A stretch of DNA of 64,000 bases from a bacterium. GTDB taxonomy: Bacteria > Bacillota > Bacilli > Lactobacillales > Streptococcaceae. Where the stretch lies: contig CAJNCS010000001.1 of assembly GCA_905221325.1 (NCBI GenBank), positions 233,278-297,277 on the forward strand. The letters run 5' to 3'. The translations under genes were made by a program, and so were the position numbers. Shown piece after piece: positions 52,502 through 61,819 of this stretch. Below the pieces are notes generated by a model. That model saw only the letters and a list, made by a program, of their open reading frames with translations. It was not told the DNA's origin and did not search any database. Position 1 is the stretch's first letter; each line of letters opens with the position of its first letter.

Positions 52502-53653
52502 TTAATTGATGTCTTCAAACCTTATTTTTAAATCTTTTAATAATTTCTTTAATTCTTCAATTTTATTTTCTAAATCTTTATCGGAAATTGCTTTAGTATT
52601 GTGTACAAGTTTATTTCTAAAAACACGGATTTTATATATTCTATCACTGTTTTTTTCATACATTTTATCCTTTCCTCTTTCAAGTACTTTTAACCCTTTA
52701 AAAAATTCGTTGAGTTGGGTTTTATACCTTATCTCATCCTCCAATCTATTCCACAAATTTAAAAATGTTCCGGTTAAATTTCCGCTATTTTCCTCATTCC
52801 CTATATAATCGTACTTTCTCTCCTTAAGCCTATCACAAATATCTTTCATTGTATCTTCTTCTGGATATAAATTCTCCCTTTCAATAGGTCTTTCAGAGCC
52901 CCAGAATGTTTTAGTGTTTTTAAATTTATAAATAGCAACTATTCTTCTATTAAAATCTAGTTCACCTTTTTCTATATTAGCATTAGAAGCAAATTCTGTC
53001 TGTACCAAATATCCCTCTTGAAAAAACGGTCTTTTTGAAGAGCTAGAACTTATGCTTAGTAATCTTACGTTTGTAATATAATCTTCAGAATCTACCGAAA
53101 TTCTACCATTTATATAAGGCATTCCTAATACGTAGATATATCCCGTTTTATCTTTATTATCTAATATAGCAAATGAACACGCTACTTTTAATGACTGAGT
53201 CAAATCTAATAATGGAGTCTTACATACTTCATAGTGTTGTAATATCGAGTATTGAAGTAATTTAATTTTTTTTAATTCATTTATTTCTTCCTTATCCACA
53301 TTATTATCTTTTTCTAATTCTGTCATTAACATGGTCGATGTTTTTTCTAAAATATCAAAACCAAATTTGATGTCTTTTTCACTATTTGAACGATAGATTG
53401 TAGGATATAAAGTAGCATATTTCGTTTTTATATAGTTATTATTTTGTCCACGATAAAACAACATAACATCAGGATTTTTATATGAGAGTTCTGCTATTTC
53501 CATAATTAAATCATGAAATGTCTCAATATTGATGGTATGGCTTCTTACAAAAGATGTAACATCTCTAGTAGTTTGGCCTTTAAATTTATGTTGTTTATAA
53601 TGCTCTTTTAATTTTTTTGTTAAATTACTATAAGTTACGGAATATTCTCTCAT
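52502..53653 (-). CDS. FRG-domain protein with a C-terminal HEPN-like segment
   Basis: A 383-residue AT-rich gene outside the element. The FRG domain has MLFYRGQNNNY (FYRGQ at 66-70), LLQYSILQHYEVCKTPLLDLTQS (split; QHY at 139-141, LLDLTQS at 148-154) and RPFFQEGYLVQT. The last 85 residues form helices ending in RVFRNKLVH, where RNKLVH (346-351) has the RNxxxH pattern of HEPN ribonucleases. FRG domains recur in phages and defence loci, and HEPN domains in RNA-cutting toxins. A defence or abortive-infection role is inferred. It stands alone between the element and nagB. Confidence 0.8.
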   Translation of the reverse strand: MREYSVTYSNLTKKLKEHYKQHKFKGQTTRDVTSFVRSHTINIETFHDLIMEIAELSYKNPDVMLFYRGQNNNYIKTKYATLYPTIYRSNSEKDIKFGFDILEKTSTMLMTELEKDNNVDKEEINELKKIKLLQYSILQHYEVCKTPLLDLTQSLKVACSFAILDNKDKTGYIYVLGMPYINGRISVDSEDYITNVRLLSISSSSSKRPFFQEGYLVQTEFASNANIEKGELDFNRRIVAIYKFKNTKTFWGSERPIERENLYPEEDTMKDICDRLKERKYDYIGNEENSGNLTGTFLNLWNRLEDEIRYKTQLNEFFKGLKVLERGKDKMYEKNSDRIYKIRVFRNKLVHNTKAISDKDLENKIEELKKLLKDLKIRFEDIN

Positions 53654-53829
53654 AAAAAATCCTTTTAAAAATATTATTTTCTGTCAACTATCACTTACTT
53701 TTATGTAATGTTTATCTACCGAGTGATCAAGTACAATTCTATTCTTATACAATCGTTCTATTTACATCAATTTAGTGTTAAAGAACCATCCGACCCAAAG
53801 GATTGAATGGCTAACAGTATTCTTCAGTT

Positions 53830-54537
53830 TTATTTTTCAAGCAAGCTGAGCGCTGCTGCATCTGCGATAATAGTCACATCAGGGTGGTTTTGGAGGCTAC
53901 TTGCTGGTAGACTTTCAGTTACTGGGCCTGATACTGTTCCAGCAATTGCTTCTGCTTTTGACTCACCGTAAGCAAAGAGAATAATTGACTTGGCATCTAA
54001 GATGTTTTTAATTCCCATTGAAATGGCTTGAGTTGGGACGTCTTCAATCTTGTCAAAGAAGCGAGCATTGGCTTCGATAGTAGATTGATCAAGTTCTACT
54101 AGATGCGTTTGACTGTCAAATGCAGTACCTGGTTCGTTAAATCCGATATGACCATTGCGACCGATTCCCAAGATTTGCAAATCAACTGGATGGTCAGCCA
54201 AAATTTGGTTGTAGCGTTCAACTTCAGCCTCAGCATTATCCTTAACACCACGGGGTAAGAAGCTCTCTTTAAATGGTTTTTGGTTAAACAAGTTTTCTTG
54301 CATGAAGTGACGGTAAGACTGTGGGTTGTCCCCATCAAGCCCTACATACTCATCAAGGTTCACACTGGTTAGATTTGAGAAATCAAGGTTACTCTCAACG
54401 ATTTCCTTATAAAACTCAAGTGGACTACTCCCTGTCGCAAGTCCCAATGTTTGAGCGCCATTGGCCAACTTTTCCTTCAAAATCTCAAAAGCAACTTTTC
54501 CACCTTCAACTTGATTTTCAACTTTAATAACTTTCAT
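53830..54537 (-). CDS. nagB: Glucosamine-6-phosphate deaminase
   Basis: A 235-residue sugar isomerase/deaminase converting glucosamine-6-phosphate to fructose-6-phosphate and ammonia. [46 protein letters not shown] and [10 protein letters not shown] are conserved active-site regions. It has its own promoter with a NagR-type operator and is divergent from queA. Its 3' side faces the FRG gene. Confidence 0.97.
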   Translation of the reverse strand: MKVIKVENQVEGGKVAFEILKEKLANGAQTLGLATGSSPLEFYKEIVESNLDFSNLTSVNLDEYVGLDGDNPQSYRHFMQENLFNQKPFKESFLPRGVKDNAEAEVERYNQILADHPVDLQILGIGRNGHIGFNEPGTAFDSQTHLVELDQSTIEANARFFDKIEDVPTQAISMGIKNILDAKSIILFAYGESKAEAIAGTVSGPVTESLPASSLQNHPDVTIIADAAALSLLEK

Positions 54538-54566
54538 CTTTTCATCCTCCGTTTTAATCTATACTT

Positions 54567-54595
54567 ATTATATGGTATAGACCAATTCGTGTCAA
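54567..54595 (-). promoter_or_regulatory. nagB promoter with NagR-type operator
   Basis: Minus-strand TTGACA (complement of 54590-54595), 17-bp spacer, TATAAT (complement of 54567-54572). The spacer holds TGGTATAGACCA (54573-54584), a palindrome-like match to the GntR/NagR (YvoA) dre operator known for amino-sugar genes. Repression released by glucosamine-6-phosphate is expected. Confidence 0.8.
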
Positions 54596-54642
54596 GTGAA
54601 AACGATTTAATTTCTAAAAAAAGAGCGTCCAAACTTGAAACA

Positions 54643-54651
54643 TGTTATAAT
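54643..54651 (+). promoter_or_regulatory. Extended -10 promoter of queA
   Basis: TGTTATAAT, with TG at 54643-54644 and TATAAT at 54646-54651, 24 bp upstream of the first queA start codon. Confidence 0.65.
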
Positions 54652-54675
54652 GGATAAGATTAGAAGTTAGAAAGA

Positions 54676-55716
54676 ATGATGAAAAAAATGAATACAGCTG
54701 ATTTTGATTTCCACTTACCTGAGGAATTGATTGCCCAAACGCCCCTTGAAAAACGAGATGCCTCCAAACTCCTTATCGTTAATCGTGAGACGGGAGAAAT
54801 GCAGGATAAACACTTCCACTCCATTATTGATATGCTGGAACCTGGTGATGCCCTTGTCATGAACGATACCCGTGTTCTCCCTGCCCGCCTCTATGGTCAA
54901 AAGGAAGAAACAGGAGGCCATGTGGAACTTCTCCTGCTCAAAAATACTGCCAGTGATGAGTGGGAAGTCCTAGCCAAACCTGCCAAACGCCTCAAGGTCG
55001 GTACTCGCGTCAGCTTTGGTGATGGTCGCCTTAGCGCTGTCGTTACGGAAGAATTGACCCACGGCGGCCGTATTGTCCGCTTTGAATATCAAGGAATTTT
55101 CCTGGAGGTCTTGGAAAGTCTAGGTGAAATGCCATTACCGCCTTATATCCATGAAAAACTAGATGACCGTGAACGGTATCAAACGGTCTACGCTAAAGAA
55201 AGTGGCTCTGCTGCTGCACCGACTGCTGGACTGCACTTCACCAAAGAACTGCTAGCAGAAATCCAAGCCAAAGGTGTTCATCTGGTCTATCTCACTCTTC
55301 ACGTCGGACTCGGAACTTTCCGCCCTGTTTCTGTTGACAATCTGGACGAACACGAAATGCACTCAGAGTTCTACCAACTTTCTGATGAAGCAGCAGCCAC
55401 CCTTCGCTCTGTCAAGGAAAATGGAGGTCGTGTTATCGCTGTTGGAACTACTTCGATCCGCACACTGGAAACCATCGGTTCCAAGTTTGATGGGCAAATC
55501 CAAGCAGATTCTGGCTGGACCAATATCTTTATCAAGCCTGGTTACGAGTGGAAGGTTGTCGATGCCTTCTCAACCAACTTCCATCTACCCAAATCAACTC
55601 TCGTCATGTTGGTTTCTGCCTTTGCAGGTCGTGACTTAGTCTTAGATGCTTACCAGCACGCTATTCAAGAACACTACCGTTTCTTCAGTTTCGGTGATGC
55701 CATGTTTATCTATTAA
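54676..55716 (+). CDS. queA: S-adenosylmethionine:tRNA ribosyltransferase-isomerase QueA
   Basis: A 342-346-residue enzyme that adds the epoxycyclopentane ring to 7-aminomethyl-deazaguanine in tRNA (queuosine synthesis). [55 protein letters not shown] and [10 protein letters not shown] are family motifs. Three ATGs lie close together (54676, 54679, 54688); the family usually begins at MNTADF (54688), but the ribosome site AGAAAG sits better for 54679. It is divergent from nagB. Confidence 0.96.
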   Translation: MMKKMNTADFDFHLPEELIAQTPLEKRDASKLLIVNRETGEMQDKHFHSIIDMLEPGDALVMNDTRVLPARLYGQKEETGGHVELLLLKNTASDEWEVLAKPAKRLKVGTRVSFGDGRLSAVVTEELTHGGRIVRFEYQGIFLEVLESLGEMPLPPYIHEKLDDRERYQTVYAKESGSAAAPTAGLHFTKELLAEIQAKGVHLVYLTLHVGLGTFRPVSVDNLDEHEMHSEFYQLSDEAAATLRSVKENGGRVIAVGTTSIRTLETIGSKFDGQIQADSGWTNIFIKPGYEWKVVDAFSTNFHLPKSTLVMLVSAFAGRDLVLDAYQHAIQEHYRFFSFGDAMFIY

Positions 55717-55717
55717 A

Positions 55718-55773
55718 AATAGCTCCGTCATTTCTTTAGGAAATTTTATTCCTAAGAGATGACGGGGCTATTT
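55718..55773. terminator. Bidirectional terminator between queA and the B3/B4 gene
   Basis: A long stem of about 24 bp: AAATAGCTCCGTCAT... with ATGACGGGGCTATTT, lying between two convergent genes. Confidence 0.85.
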
Positions 55774-55777
55774 CTGT

Positions 55778-56485
55778 TTAAAGTGTAATTTCTGGGGACT
55801 CAGAAGTCAGATGAACCAGTTTTCCTTGAACACCAAAGTAGTCCTTTACCAAGTTCTGTAATTCTTCCATGGCAGCCCGAGCACGTCTTGCCTGTTCAGC
55901 ATTGATCGCTTCAATTACTAGGACAGCATCTTTTGTCTCTTCCGTCAACATGGTTCTCTGCGCCTCTCTCCAGTTGAGACAGCGACAAACCGCTCCTTCA
56001 TCATCGTAATAGATCAGTTCTTCTGGAAGTGCAGGAGCATCGTTTTCAGCTCCTAGTGGAAAGAAAGGTTCTCCTCCCTTAGCCTGACCAAGATGAAGAT
56101 TGCCTACAATCTTGTTCACATCTTCGCCACCACAGGGAACAGCATAAGATAGAGAGACACTATTATAGATGTCTACTAGGGGATTGATGGGATTAAACTC
56201 TCTTCCCTGACTGACCCTTTTAAGCAGAGCTTCTATAGAGGAGCGTGCTCCCTTTTTCGTTTTGAACTTGCTGAAAGCCTGACGCCATTCTTGAATGACA
56301 TCATTCTGAGTAAAATTCTCGTCCGAAATGAAATCCTCAGCTCGTTTAGCTCCCTTATCTAGCAAGGTTTTGAAATAGGGATCCTTGCTTTCATCAACTG
56401 TATTATCTAATCCCTTTACTACTAAAACGCTAATCTGTGCTTCTGGAAACAAGCGCCAAAATTCATTTTCAACGATAACTTTCAT
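55778..56485 (-). CDS. B3/B4 tRNA-editing-domain protein
   Basis: A 235-residue free-standing B3/B4 domain like that in the PheRS beta chain: FKTLLDKGAKRAEDF, KFKTKKGARSSIEALLKRV, NPLVDIYNSVSLSYAVPCGGEDVNKI and EVV-type DDEGAVCRCLNWREA. Such proteins may hydrolyse mischarged tRNA or handle tRNA-related ligands; substrate is unknown. It lies 13 bp after the MarR gene. Confidence 0.88.
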   Translation of the reverse strand: MKVIVENEFWRLFPEAQISVLVVKGLDNTVDESKDPYFKTLLDKGAKRAEDFISDENFTQNDVIQEWRQAFSKFKTKKGARSSIEALLKRVSQGREFNPINPLVDIYNSVSLSYAVPCGGEDVNKIVGNLHLGQAKGGEPFFPLGAENDAPALPEELIYYDDEGAVCRCLNWREAQRTMLTEETKDAVLVIEAINAEQARRARAAMEELQNLVKDYFGVQGKLVHLTSESPEITL

Positions 56486-56498
56486 CTTTCACCTCTTA

Positions 56499-56951
56499 TT
56501 ATAAATAATTTCTTTTCTGACCTTTTTTGACCATATCCCAATCACTTGTAATATTTTTTCTAACCCGAATTAGTAGGCTCTCCAGTTCCCTGGCCTCTTC
56601 CCTAGAAAATCCTTTTAGGGCAGAATTTTCTGAATAGTGATGTTCAGCAAGGATAAAAGGATAAAGTGCCTCTCCTTTTTCAGTGACAAACCACTCTTTA
56701 TTTTTCCGATTTGTACTGGTCATTCCTTGTTTTATTAACCCCTTTTCTTCCAGTTTTTTTACTGAACGAGCAACTGTCGAACGATCAACCTTCAGTAAAT
56801 CCGACAAGGCTTCTTGAATGATTCCTGGATTCTCCTTGATTCGTACTAAATAAAGATATTGCCCACGAGCTAGTTCAATATCACGAAACTCAATATTAGC
56901 AATAGAATCTAGGGCACGGGCTATAACTCCGATTTCGCGTAATAACGACAT
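56499..56951 (-). CDS. MarR-family regulator
   Basis: A winged-helix regulator of about 150 residues (MSLLREIGVIARALDSIANI...). The DNA-binding part reads QEALSDLLKVDRSTVARSVKKLEEKGLI and the wing TNRKNKEWFVTEKGEAL. The start at 56951 has AGGAGG; the frame extends to 56990 without one. It probably controls itself and the B3/B4 gene downstream. Confidence 0.92.
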   Translation of the reverse strand: MSLLREIGVIARALDSIANIEFRDIELARGQYLYLVRIKENPGIIQEALSDLLKVDRSTVARSVKKLEEKGLIKQGMTSTNRKNKEWFVTEKGEALYPFILAEHHYSENSALKGFSREEARELESLLIRVRKNITSDWDMVKKGQKRNYL

Positions 56952-56992
56952 GTTTCCTCCTCTCGCATCTATGATGATAGAATAGCACATTT

Positions 56993-57877
56993 TTATTCTT
57001 CATTTTTTGAAAAGAATGTGTTATCACGAAACTTTGGATCCTTCAAACTCTGTACACTGGCATTGATAACTGCTCCGATAATCAAAATCTTTGCGATGAG
57101 AATAAACCAGAACATCATCACCACCACGATAATGGAGCTGAAAAATCGGACGTCGACTAGATGGTTGACATAGTTATTGAAATAGACAGAAAAGATATTC
57201 AAAAGAAAGACAAGAGTCAGCAAAACAAAGATACTACCAGGAAAAACGTAGCGAATACGAGGGACTCTGACATTTGGAAGGAAATAGTAGAGCATGACCA
57301 AGATGGCAAAGAGCAAGGCATAAATCAAAGGGCCTGTAAAGTCCTGTAGATAATCAAAGAAAGGACTGTCTGATTGCCAGTAAGTTTTGAGCAGGTTGAG
57401 CAACATACGCCCAAACATACTCAAAAATAAGGCTAGGGCAAAAAGAATTTGCAAGCCAAAGCTGACGAGTAAACTCATCAATTGATGGGAGATAATTCCT
57501 CGGCTCTTGGCTACTCCATAGGCCTTATTAAAAGCTTTTTGGAGGAAATCCATCGATTTCGAGAAGGTCCAAAGGGCAGACAAGACTGCAAAACTCAGCA
57601 AACCAGTCGATGGTTGAGTCAGGACTTCTCGGGCAATCTTTGCGACCACATCATAGACTGTATCCGGTACAAATTCCTTGATGGTAAGCAAAAAATTTGA
57701 AATCGGAATTTGAAAATAGGGCAAAATATTGACCACTATCATCAGCAAGGGGAAGATTGAAACCAACCAATAGTAGGCAACCGCAACACTGGTCAGTTCA
57801 CTATCGGAAGTTTGATAGAAATGTAAAAAAACTTTCAACAAGGGCCGTTCCATCAGCTCTTTCCACCACTTTTTCAT
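56993..57877 (-). CDS. YihY/BrkB-family membrane protein
   Basis: A 294-residue polytopic protein with six membrane helices. SVAVAYYWLVSIFPLLMIVVNIL, SILSALWTFSKSMDFLQKAFNKAYG-like and PNVRVPRIRYVFPGSIFVLLTLV (in parts) match the YihY family. It was once annotated as RNase BN; the real role, perhaps transport, is unknown. It ends 42 bp before the MarR gene start. Confidence 0.9.
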   Translation of the reverse strand: MKKWWKELMERPLLKVFLHFYQTSDSELTSVAVAYYWLVSIFPLLMIVVNILPYFQIPISNFLLTIKEFVPDTVYDVVAKIAREVLTQPSTGLLSFAVLSALWTFSKSMDFLQKAFNKAYGVAKSRGIISHQLMSLLVSFGLQILFALALFLSMFGRMLLNLLKTYWQSDSPFFDYLQDFTGPLIYALLFAILVMLYYFLPNVRVPRIRYVFPGSIFVLLTLVFLLNIFSVYFNNYVNHLVDVRFFSSIIVVVMMFWFILIAKILIIGAVINASVQSLKDPKFRDNTFFSKNEE

Positions 57878-57912
57878 GTTGCGATCCTCCTAATACAAGT
57901 TGATTTTCTAAA

Positions 57913-59970
57913 CTAATTTCTTCTAACTAATTCCATCATATCATAGGGTAGGGTATTTGCGGCTTCTTTTAGAGAATAATTCTCAAGATTGTTGACATTT
58001 TGCCGTAATTTCTTGGCATACTTGGTCGTAATCAATTTCTTCTCTTCGTATTCAAAGATTAACTTACGTTCTAGATAGTAACCTCTTAGCATTTCATCGA
58101 TATTGTTTGGTTTAATACGATTGATAACACGTTCGATAAAGGCACCACTACCGATAATGGCCGTCTCGCGTAGACGAGACTCTTGCATAAAGCTGATCAG
58201 ACTACTCTTGTAGATTCCTTTTAGGTTTTCCAAACTTTCGATAATCAGCTCCGTATTCTCCAGATAGAGTTCAGATATTTGATCATAGTCAATAGCTCGA
58301 AGGCGACGTTGCTCCTTGTCATTCCAACTCCGGAAGGTCTGGCCAAAGGTCAGCAATTCATGCAGGAGAAAACGCAAGATACGGAGCGACACAAGGAAGT
58401 AATATGTTAGGCGAGAAGCCACCTTGCGATTGATACTCTGCTCCATATTTTTCAGATAGCGTTGATAAACTTGGTAACCACGTTCACCGATTTTCCCCTC
58501 CTCGTAAGCCTGCTCCAAACCATCGCTTTCGATACTCAAGATGAGGAGTTTTAAAGCCTCCCAGTCCTCTTGGGCACTTTTGTTTTCTTGACTAAGGATT
58601 AGGTTTTCAATTCGACCGTGATAATTATCAATAGCCGCATAAAGGGGAAGTTTATTCTTATGCCCTTCCAGTTCTTTTTCTAATTCTGCTGTGACCTCAT
58701 TTAAAATCGCAATGTGCATGAGGTAATCCTTGGTTTCTTCTTGCTCCTCGGAAAGGTGGGGAAGAACTAAGAGACCTGTTAAAAAGCTTAATAACGTGAC
58801 ACCTGCTACTAGAAAAAGTAAAAGGGGATACTCCTGCTCTAGATTGATTGGTATGAGAAGAATGGTTGCAATAGATACTGTTCCTTTTACACCAGAGAAG
58901 GTCAAAAGAAGCATATCCTTCATGTATTTACGGAGACTTTTCTTGAGGCGTCGTGTTCTCCAAACATAGAAGCCATAAATCATGACAAAGCGGATCGCAA
59001 AAAGCAAGAAGGTCAGAACGACAACTGAAAGCAGTAAAAGAAGGGGATTGTAGAGAGAATTAGACAAGATCGGCTCTGCTATCAACTCTAATTCCATTCC
59101 CAAGATAACAAAGACTGATCCATTTAGCATAAAGGTCACAGTGTGCCAGACGGTCTCCGTCACGGTGTCTACCTGAGCCTCAAGGAGCGTAATTTTTTTG
59201 AATCGACTAGCCTTCAAAATACCTGCAACCACTACTGCGATAATCCCTGAAACATGAAACTCTTCTGCAATAAAAAAAGTCATGAGCGGCAAACTTAGCT
59301 CTAGCAATAGTTCACTGGCTATACCTATCGCTCGCACACTCAGTAAAAAGGTATGCAAGAAACGATTGACCATAGCCGTCACAAAACCGACTACAAAACC
59401 ACCAAGGATAGAAAGTGCTAGGGAAGTCCCAGCTTGGCTGAAAGAAAAAGTTCCTGTTGTCCAAGCAGCAAGGGCCATCTGAAAGGCAACCAACCCAGAA
59501 GCGTCATTTAAGAGCCCTTCCCCTTTTAGAATATTAGAAACCCGTTTAGGAAAACGAAAACGTTCAGAGAGAGATGCAAAGGCAACCAAATCTGTTGGCC
59601 CAAGTGCCGCTCCAACTGCTAAACAAGCCGCCAAAGGAAGAGTCATCCAAAGGAAGTGAGCCATGCCCCCCAAGCTTAAGGTCGAGATAAAAATCACAGG
59701 AAAAATCAGAAAGACGACAATCCGCCAATGCTTCAAAATGGACGTAATATCCGCTTCTTCTGCCTCCCGGAAAAGTAAGGGACCAATAACCATGGCCAGA
59801 AATAGCTCTGTATTGAGATGAAAGTCCGCATCAGGAACAAATAAGCCAATCCAAATCCCCAAAAGGATTTGCACAAGAGGAAGGGGCAAAAAAGGGAGAA
59901 GTTTATTGGTCGTGGTTGAAATGATTAAGACAAAAAAAATAGAATCAAGTAAATGAGTAATTCCACACAA
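57913..59970 (-). CDS. Na+/H+ antiporter of the CPA1 (NhaP/NHE-like) family
   Basis: About 685 residues: some twelve membrane helices in the first 410, with GPTDLVAFASLSERF and LKGEGLLNDASGLVAFQMAL (the ND ion-binding motif), then a long cytoplasmic helical tail (about 415-685). It exports Na+ or H+ across the membrane. I prefer the TTG at 59970 (AAGGAGG just upstream), because frames reaching 60093 run through the preceding gene. It is the last gene of the ytqA-led operon. Confidence 0.88.
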   Translation of the reverse strand: MCGITHLLDSIFFVLIISTTTNKLLPFLPLPLVQILLGIWIGLFVPDADFHLNTELFLAMVIGPLLFREAEEADITSILKHWRIVVFLIFPVIFISTLSLGGMAHFLWMTLPLAACLAVGAALGPTDLVAFASLSERFRFPKRVSNILKGEGLLNDASGLVAFQMALAAWTTGTFSFSQAGTSLALSILGGFVVGFVTAMVNRFLHTFLLSVRAIGIASELLLELSLPLMTFFIAEEFHVSGIIAVVVAGILKASRFKKITLLEAQVDTVTETVWHTVTFMLNGSVFVILGMELELIAEPILSNSLYNPLLLLLSVVVLTFLLFAIRFVMIYGFYVWRTRRLKKSLRKYMKDMLLLTFSGVKGTVSIATILLIPINLEQEYPLLLFLVAGVTLLSFLTGLLVLPHLSEEQEETKDYLMHIAILNEVTAELEKELEGHKNKLPLYAAIDNYHGRIENLILSQENKSAQEDWEALKLLILSIESDGLEQAYEEGKIGERGYQVYQRYLKNMEQSINRKVASRLTYYFLVSLRILRFLLHELLTFGQTFRSWNDKEQRRLRAIDYDQISELYLENTELIIESLENLKGIYKSSLISFMQESRLRETAIIGSGAFIERVINRIKPNNIDEMLRGYYLERKLIFEYEEKKLITTKYAKKLRQNVNNLENYSLKEAANTLPYDMMELVRRN

Positions 59971-59977
59971 TTCCTCC

Positions 59978-60232
59978 TTAATCTTTTTTACAACAAGATT
60001 CAAAAATCTCCTTTTGCTCTTGGATTTTCTGATCAATCTTAGAACAGTCTTTGTGCTCAATTTTTTTCTGGCATCGTTCCATTTCAAGAGCAACCAATTT
60101 TTTCTTGATTTTAAGCATTTTCTTGCTCATATGTGCTTCGTCGAGCACTCCGACTGCTCGCTCGTGATGCGTTGACTCGACAAAATTTTGGCGCATTACC
60201 TCAAGCTTCTCACGAAGGTATTGTTTATCCAT
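59978..60232 (-). CDS. Hypothetical helical protein with a CCKKD tail (84 aa)
   Basis: An 84-residue charged, probably coiled-coil protein (MDKQYLREKLEVMRQNFVES...) with five cysteines near the C-terminus, ending FESCCKKD. No family recognised. It overlaps mnmM by 8 bp, and its stop lies inside the antiporter's ribosome site, so it is translated with both neighbours. Confidence 0.65.
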   Translation of the reverse strand: MDKQYLREKLEVMRQNFVESTHHERAVGVLDEAHMSKKMLKIKKKLVALEMERCQKKIEHKDCSKIDQKIQEQKEIFESCCKKD

Positions 60233-60782
60233 GTCTATACCTTTCTAATTTTTCAATCATAACTAAAAACGGTGGATTGTTAACTTGGTTGAGAGTCCGA
60301 TAAATGGCAGCTGTATACTCTTGTTGGTTCAACTGGCTAACAAAATCCAACACAGCATCCCTCTCGATGTCTCCTCCTTCATGACCATAGTAAATCATGA
60401 TTGCAATCCGTCCCCCTTTGACAAGCAAGTGACACAGCTTTTCTAAGGCTTCGATAGTAGTCTGAGGTTGGGTGATGACGGACTTGTCAGCAGAAGGTAA
60501 ATAACCAAGATTAAAAATCCCTGCCTTAGCTTCTGTCACAAACTGGTCTAATGTCTCATGACCTTTCAAGATTAACTGGGCATTTTTCATTCCAGCCTGA
60601 TCCAAACGCTCTTGCGTCTTCTCCAAAGCCTGCTCCTGAATATCAAAGGCATAGACTTGCTTGGCTAACTTGGCTAAAAATAGCGTATCATGACCATTAC
60701 CCATGGTCGCATCCACTACGATATCCTCTTTTGTCACAACTTCCGCCAAAAAATCATGTGCCATCTCAAGTGGTCTTTTCAT
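60225..60782 (-). CDS. mnmM: YtqB-type methyltransferase (MnmM, tRNA mnm5U34)
   Basis: A 185-residue class I SAM methyltransferase. VVDATMGNGHDTLFLAKLAK is the SAM site, VYAFDIQEQALEKT the acidic loop, IFNLGYLPSADKSVITQPQTT the family motif and IMIYYGHEGGDIERDAV follows. YtqB of Bacillus subtilis was identified as MnmM, which methylates nm5(s2)U34 in tRNA. It overlaps ytqA by 17 bp. Confidence 0.92.
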   Translation of the reverse strand: MKRPLEMAHDFLAEVVTKEDIVVDATMGNGHDTLFLAKLAKQVYAFDIQEQALEKTQERLDQAGMKNAQLILKGHETLDQFVTEAKAGIFNLGYLPSADKSVITQPQTTIEALEKLCHLLVKGGRIAIMIYYGHEGGDIERDAVLDFVSQLNQQEYTAAIYRTLNQVNNPPFLVMIEKLERYRHG

Positions 60783-61713
60783 TTTTAAACTCCTGTTTTA
60801 CAGCCTTGCATCCTTGCACACTTCCGCGGCGTTGCATCTCATTCTCTATGCTATTCAAAACTTCCCATTTATTGAGGCTCCACATGGGACCAATCAGCAT
60901 ATCTCTAGGTGCATCTCCTGTGATTCGATGGATGACAATATGCTTGGGAATGATTTCCAACTGGTCACAGATAACCTTGACATACTCATCCTGACTCATC
61001 AGTTGCAAGCGTCCCTCATGGTAATCTCGCTGCATCCGTGTATTGGTCATGAGGTGAAGCAAGTGCAGTTTAATTCCTTGAATATCATTATCCGTGACAC
61101 AGCGACGGACATTTTCAATCATCATCTCATGAGTCTCACCGGGCAAACCATTAATCAAATGGGAAACAATCTCAATCTTGGGATATTTCCTCAAGCGTTT
61201 TACTGTTTCCACATACAATTCATAAGAATGGGCACGGTTAATCAGGTCAGAGGTTGCTTCAAAGGTTGTCTGTAAGCCCAATTCTACCGTCACATGCATG
61301 CGTTCCGATAACTCAGCCAAATATTCGATGGTTTCATCGGGTAAACAGTCTGGCCGCGTTCCGATATTGATTCCTACTACACCTGGCTCGTTGATAGCCT
61401 GCTCGTAACGTTCCCGAATCACTTCCACCTTTTCATGGGTGTTGGTAAAGTTTTGGAAATAAACTAGATACTTCTGAACATCTGGCCATTTGCGATGCAT
61501 AAAGTCGATTTCCTTATAAAATTGCTCACGGATAGGTGCGTCTGGTGCCACGATGGCATCTCCAGAGCCCGAAACCGTACAAAAGGTACAGCCCCCATGA
61601 GCCACAGTTCCATCGCGATTGGGACAGTCAAACCCCGCATCAATAGGAACTTTGAAAGTCTTTTCTCCAAAAAGTTTTCGATAATAATCATTCAAGGTAT
61701 TATAAGATTTCAT
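60766..61713 (-). CDS. ytqA: TIGR01212-family radical SAM protein (YtqA-like)
   Basis: A 315-residue radical SAM protein. The cluster motif region is GFDCPNRDGTVAHGGCTFC, followed by YLVYFQNFTNTHEKVEVIRE, GINIGTRPDCLPDE and VELGLQTTFEATSDLINR. The family is related to archaeal Elp3-like enzymes but its reaction is not settled; pairing with mnmM points to tRNA wobble uridine modification. The ATG at 61713 lies 7 nt after a TATAAT box, without a Shine-Dalgarno, so the mRNA is probably leaderless. Confidence 0.92.
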   Translation of the reverse strand: MKSYNTLNDYYRKLFGEKTFKVPIDAGFDCPNRDGTVAHGGCTFCTVSGSGDAIVAPDAPIREQFYKEIDFMHRKWPDVQKYLVYFQNFTNTHEKVEVIRERYEQAINEPGVVGINIGTRPDCLPDETIEYLAELSERMHVTVELGLQTTFEATSDLINRAHSYELYVETVKRLRKYPKIEIVSHLINGLPGETHEMMIENVRRCVTDNDIQGIKLHLLHLMTNTRMQRDYHEGRLQLMSQDEYVKVICDQLEIIPKHIVIHRITGDAPRDMLIGPMWSLNKWEVLNSIENEMQRRGSVQGCKAVKQEFKNEKTT

Positions 61714-61720
61714 AACTTTC

Positions 61721-61749
61721 ATTATAACAAAAAACACCCACAATCTCAA
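61721..61749 (-). promoter_or_regulatory. Promoter of ytqA-mnmM operon (leaderless)
   Basis: Minus-strand TTGAGA (complement of 61744-61749), 17-bp spacer, TATAAT (complement of 61721-61726), ending 7 nt before the ATG. Confidence 0.75.
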
Positions 61750-61805
61750 AAGCCTGACTTTCAAACAAATTCCCTTGTTTCTCATTTCCTTTAGCGTTTT
61801 TTTAT

Positions 61806-61813
61806 GATACAAT
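61806..61813 (+). promoter_or_regulatory. Extended -10 promoter of the DUF3397 gene (leaderless)
   Basis: TGATACAAT: TG at 61805-61806 and TACAAT at 61808-61813, six bases before the ATG at 61820. No Shine-Dalgarno lies between. Confidence 0.62.
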
Positions 61814-61819
61814 ATGGGT

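Noticed and set aside
52502..53653. FRG gene as cargo of the conjugative element
   Set aside because: It lies outside the right inverted repeat and the second copy of the 9-bp target duplication.
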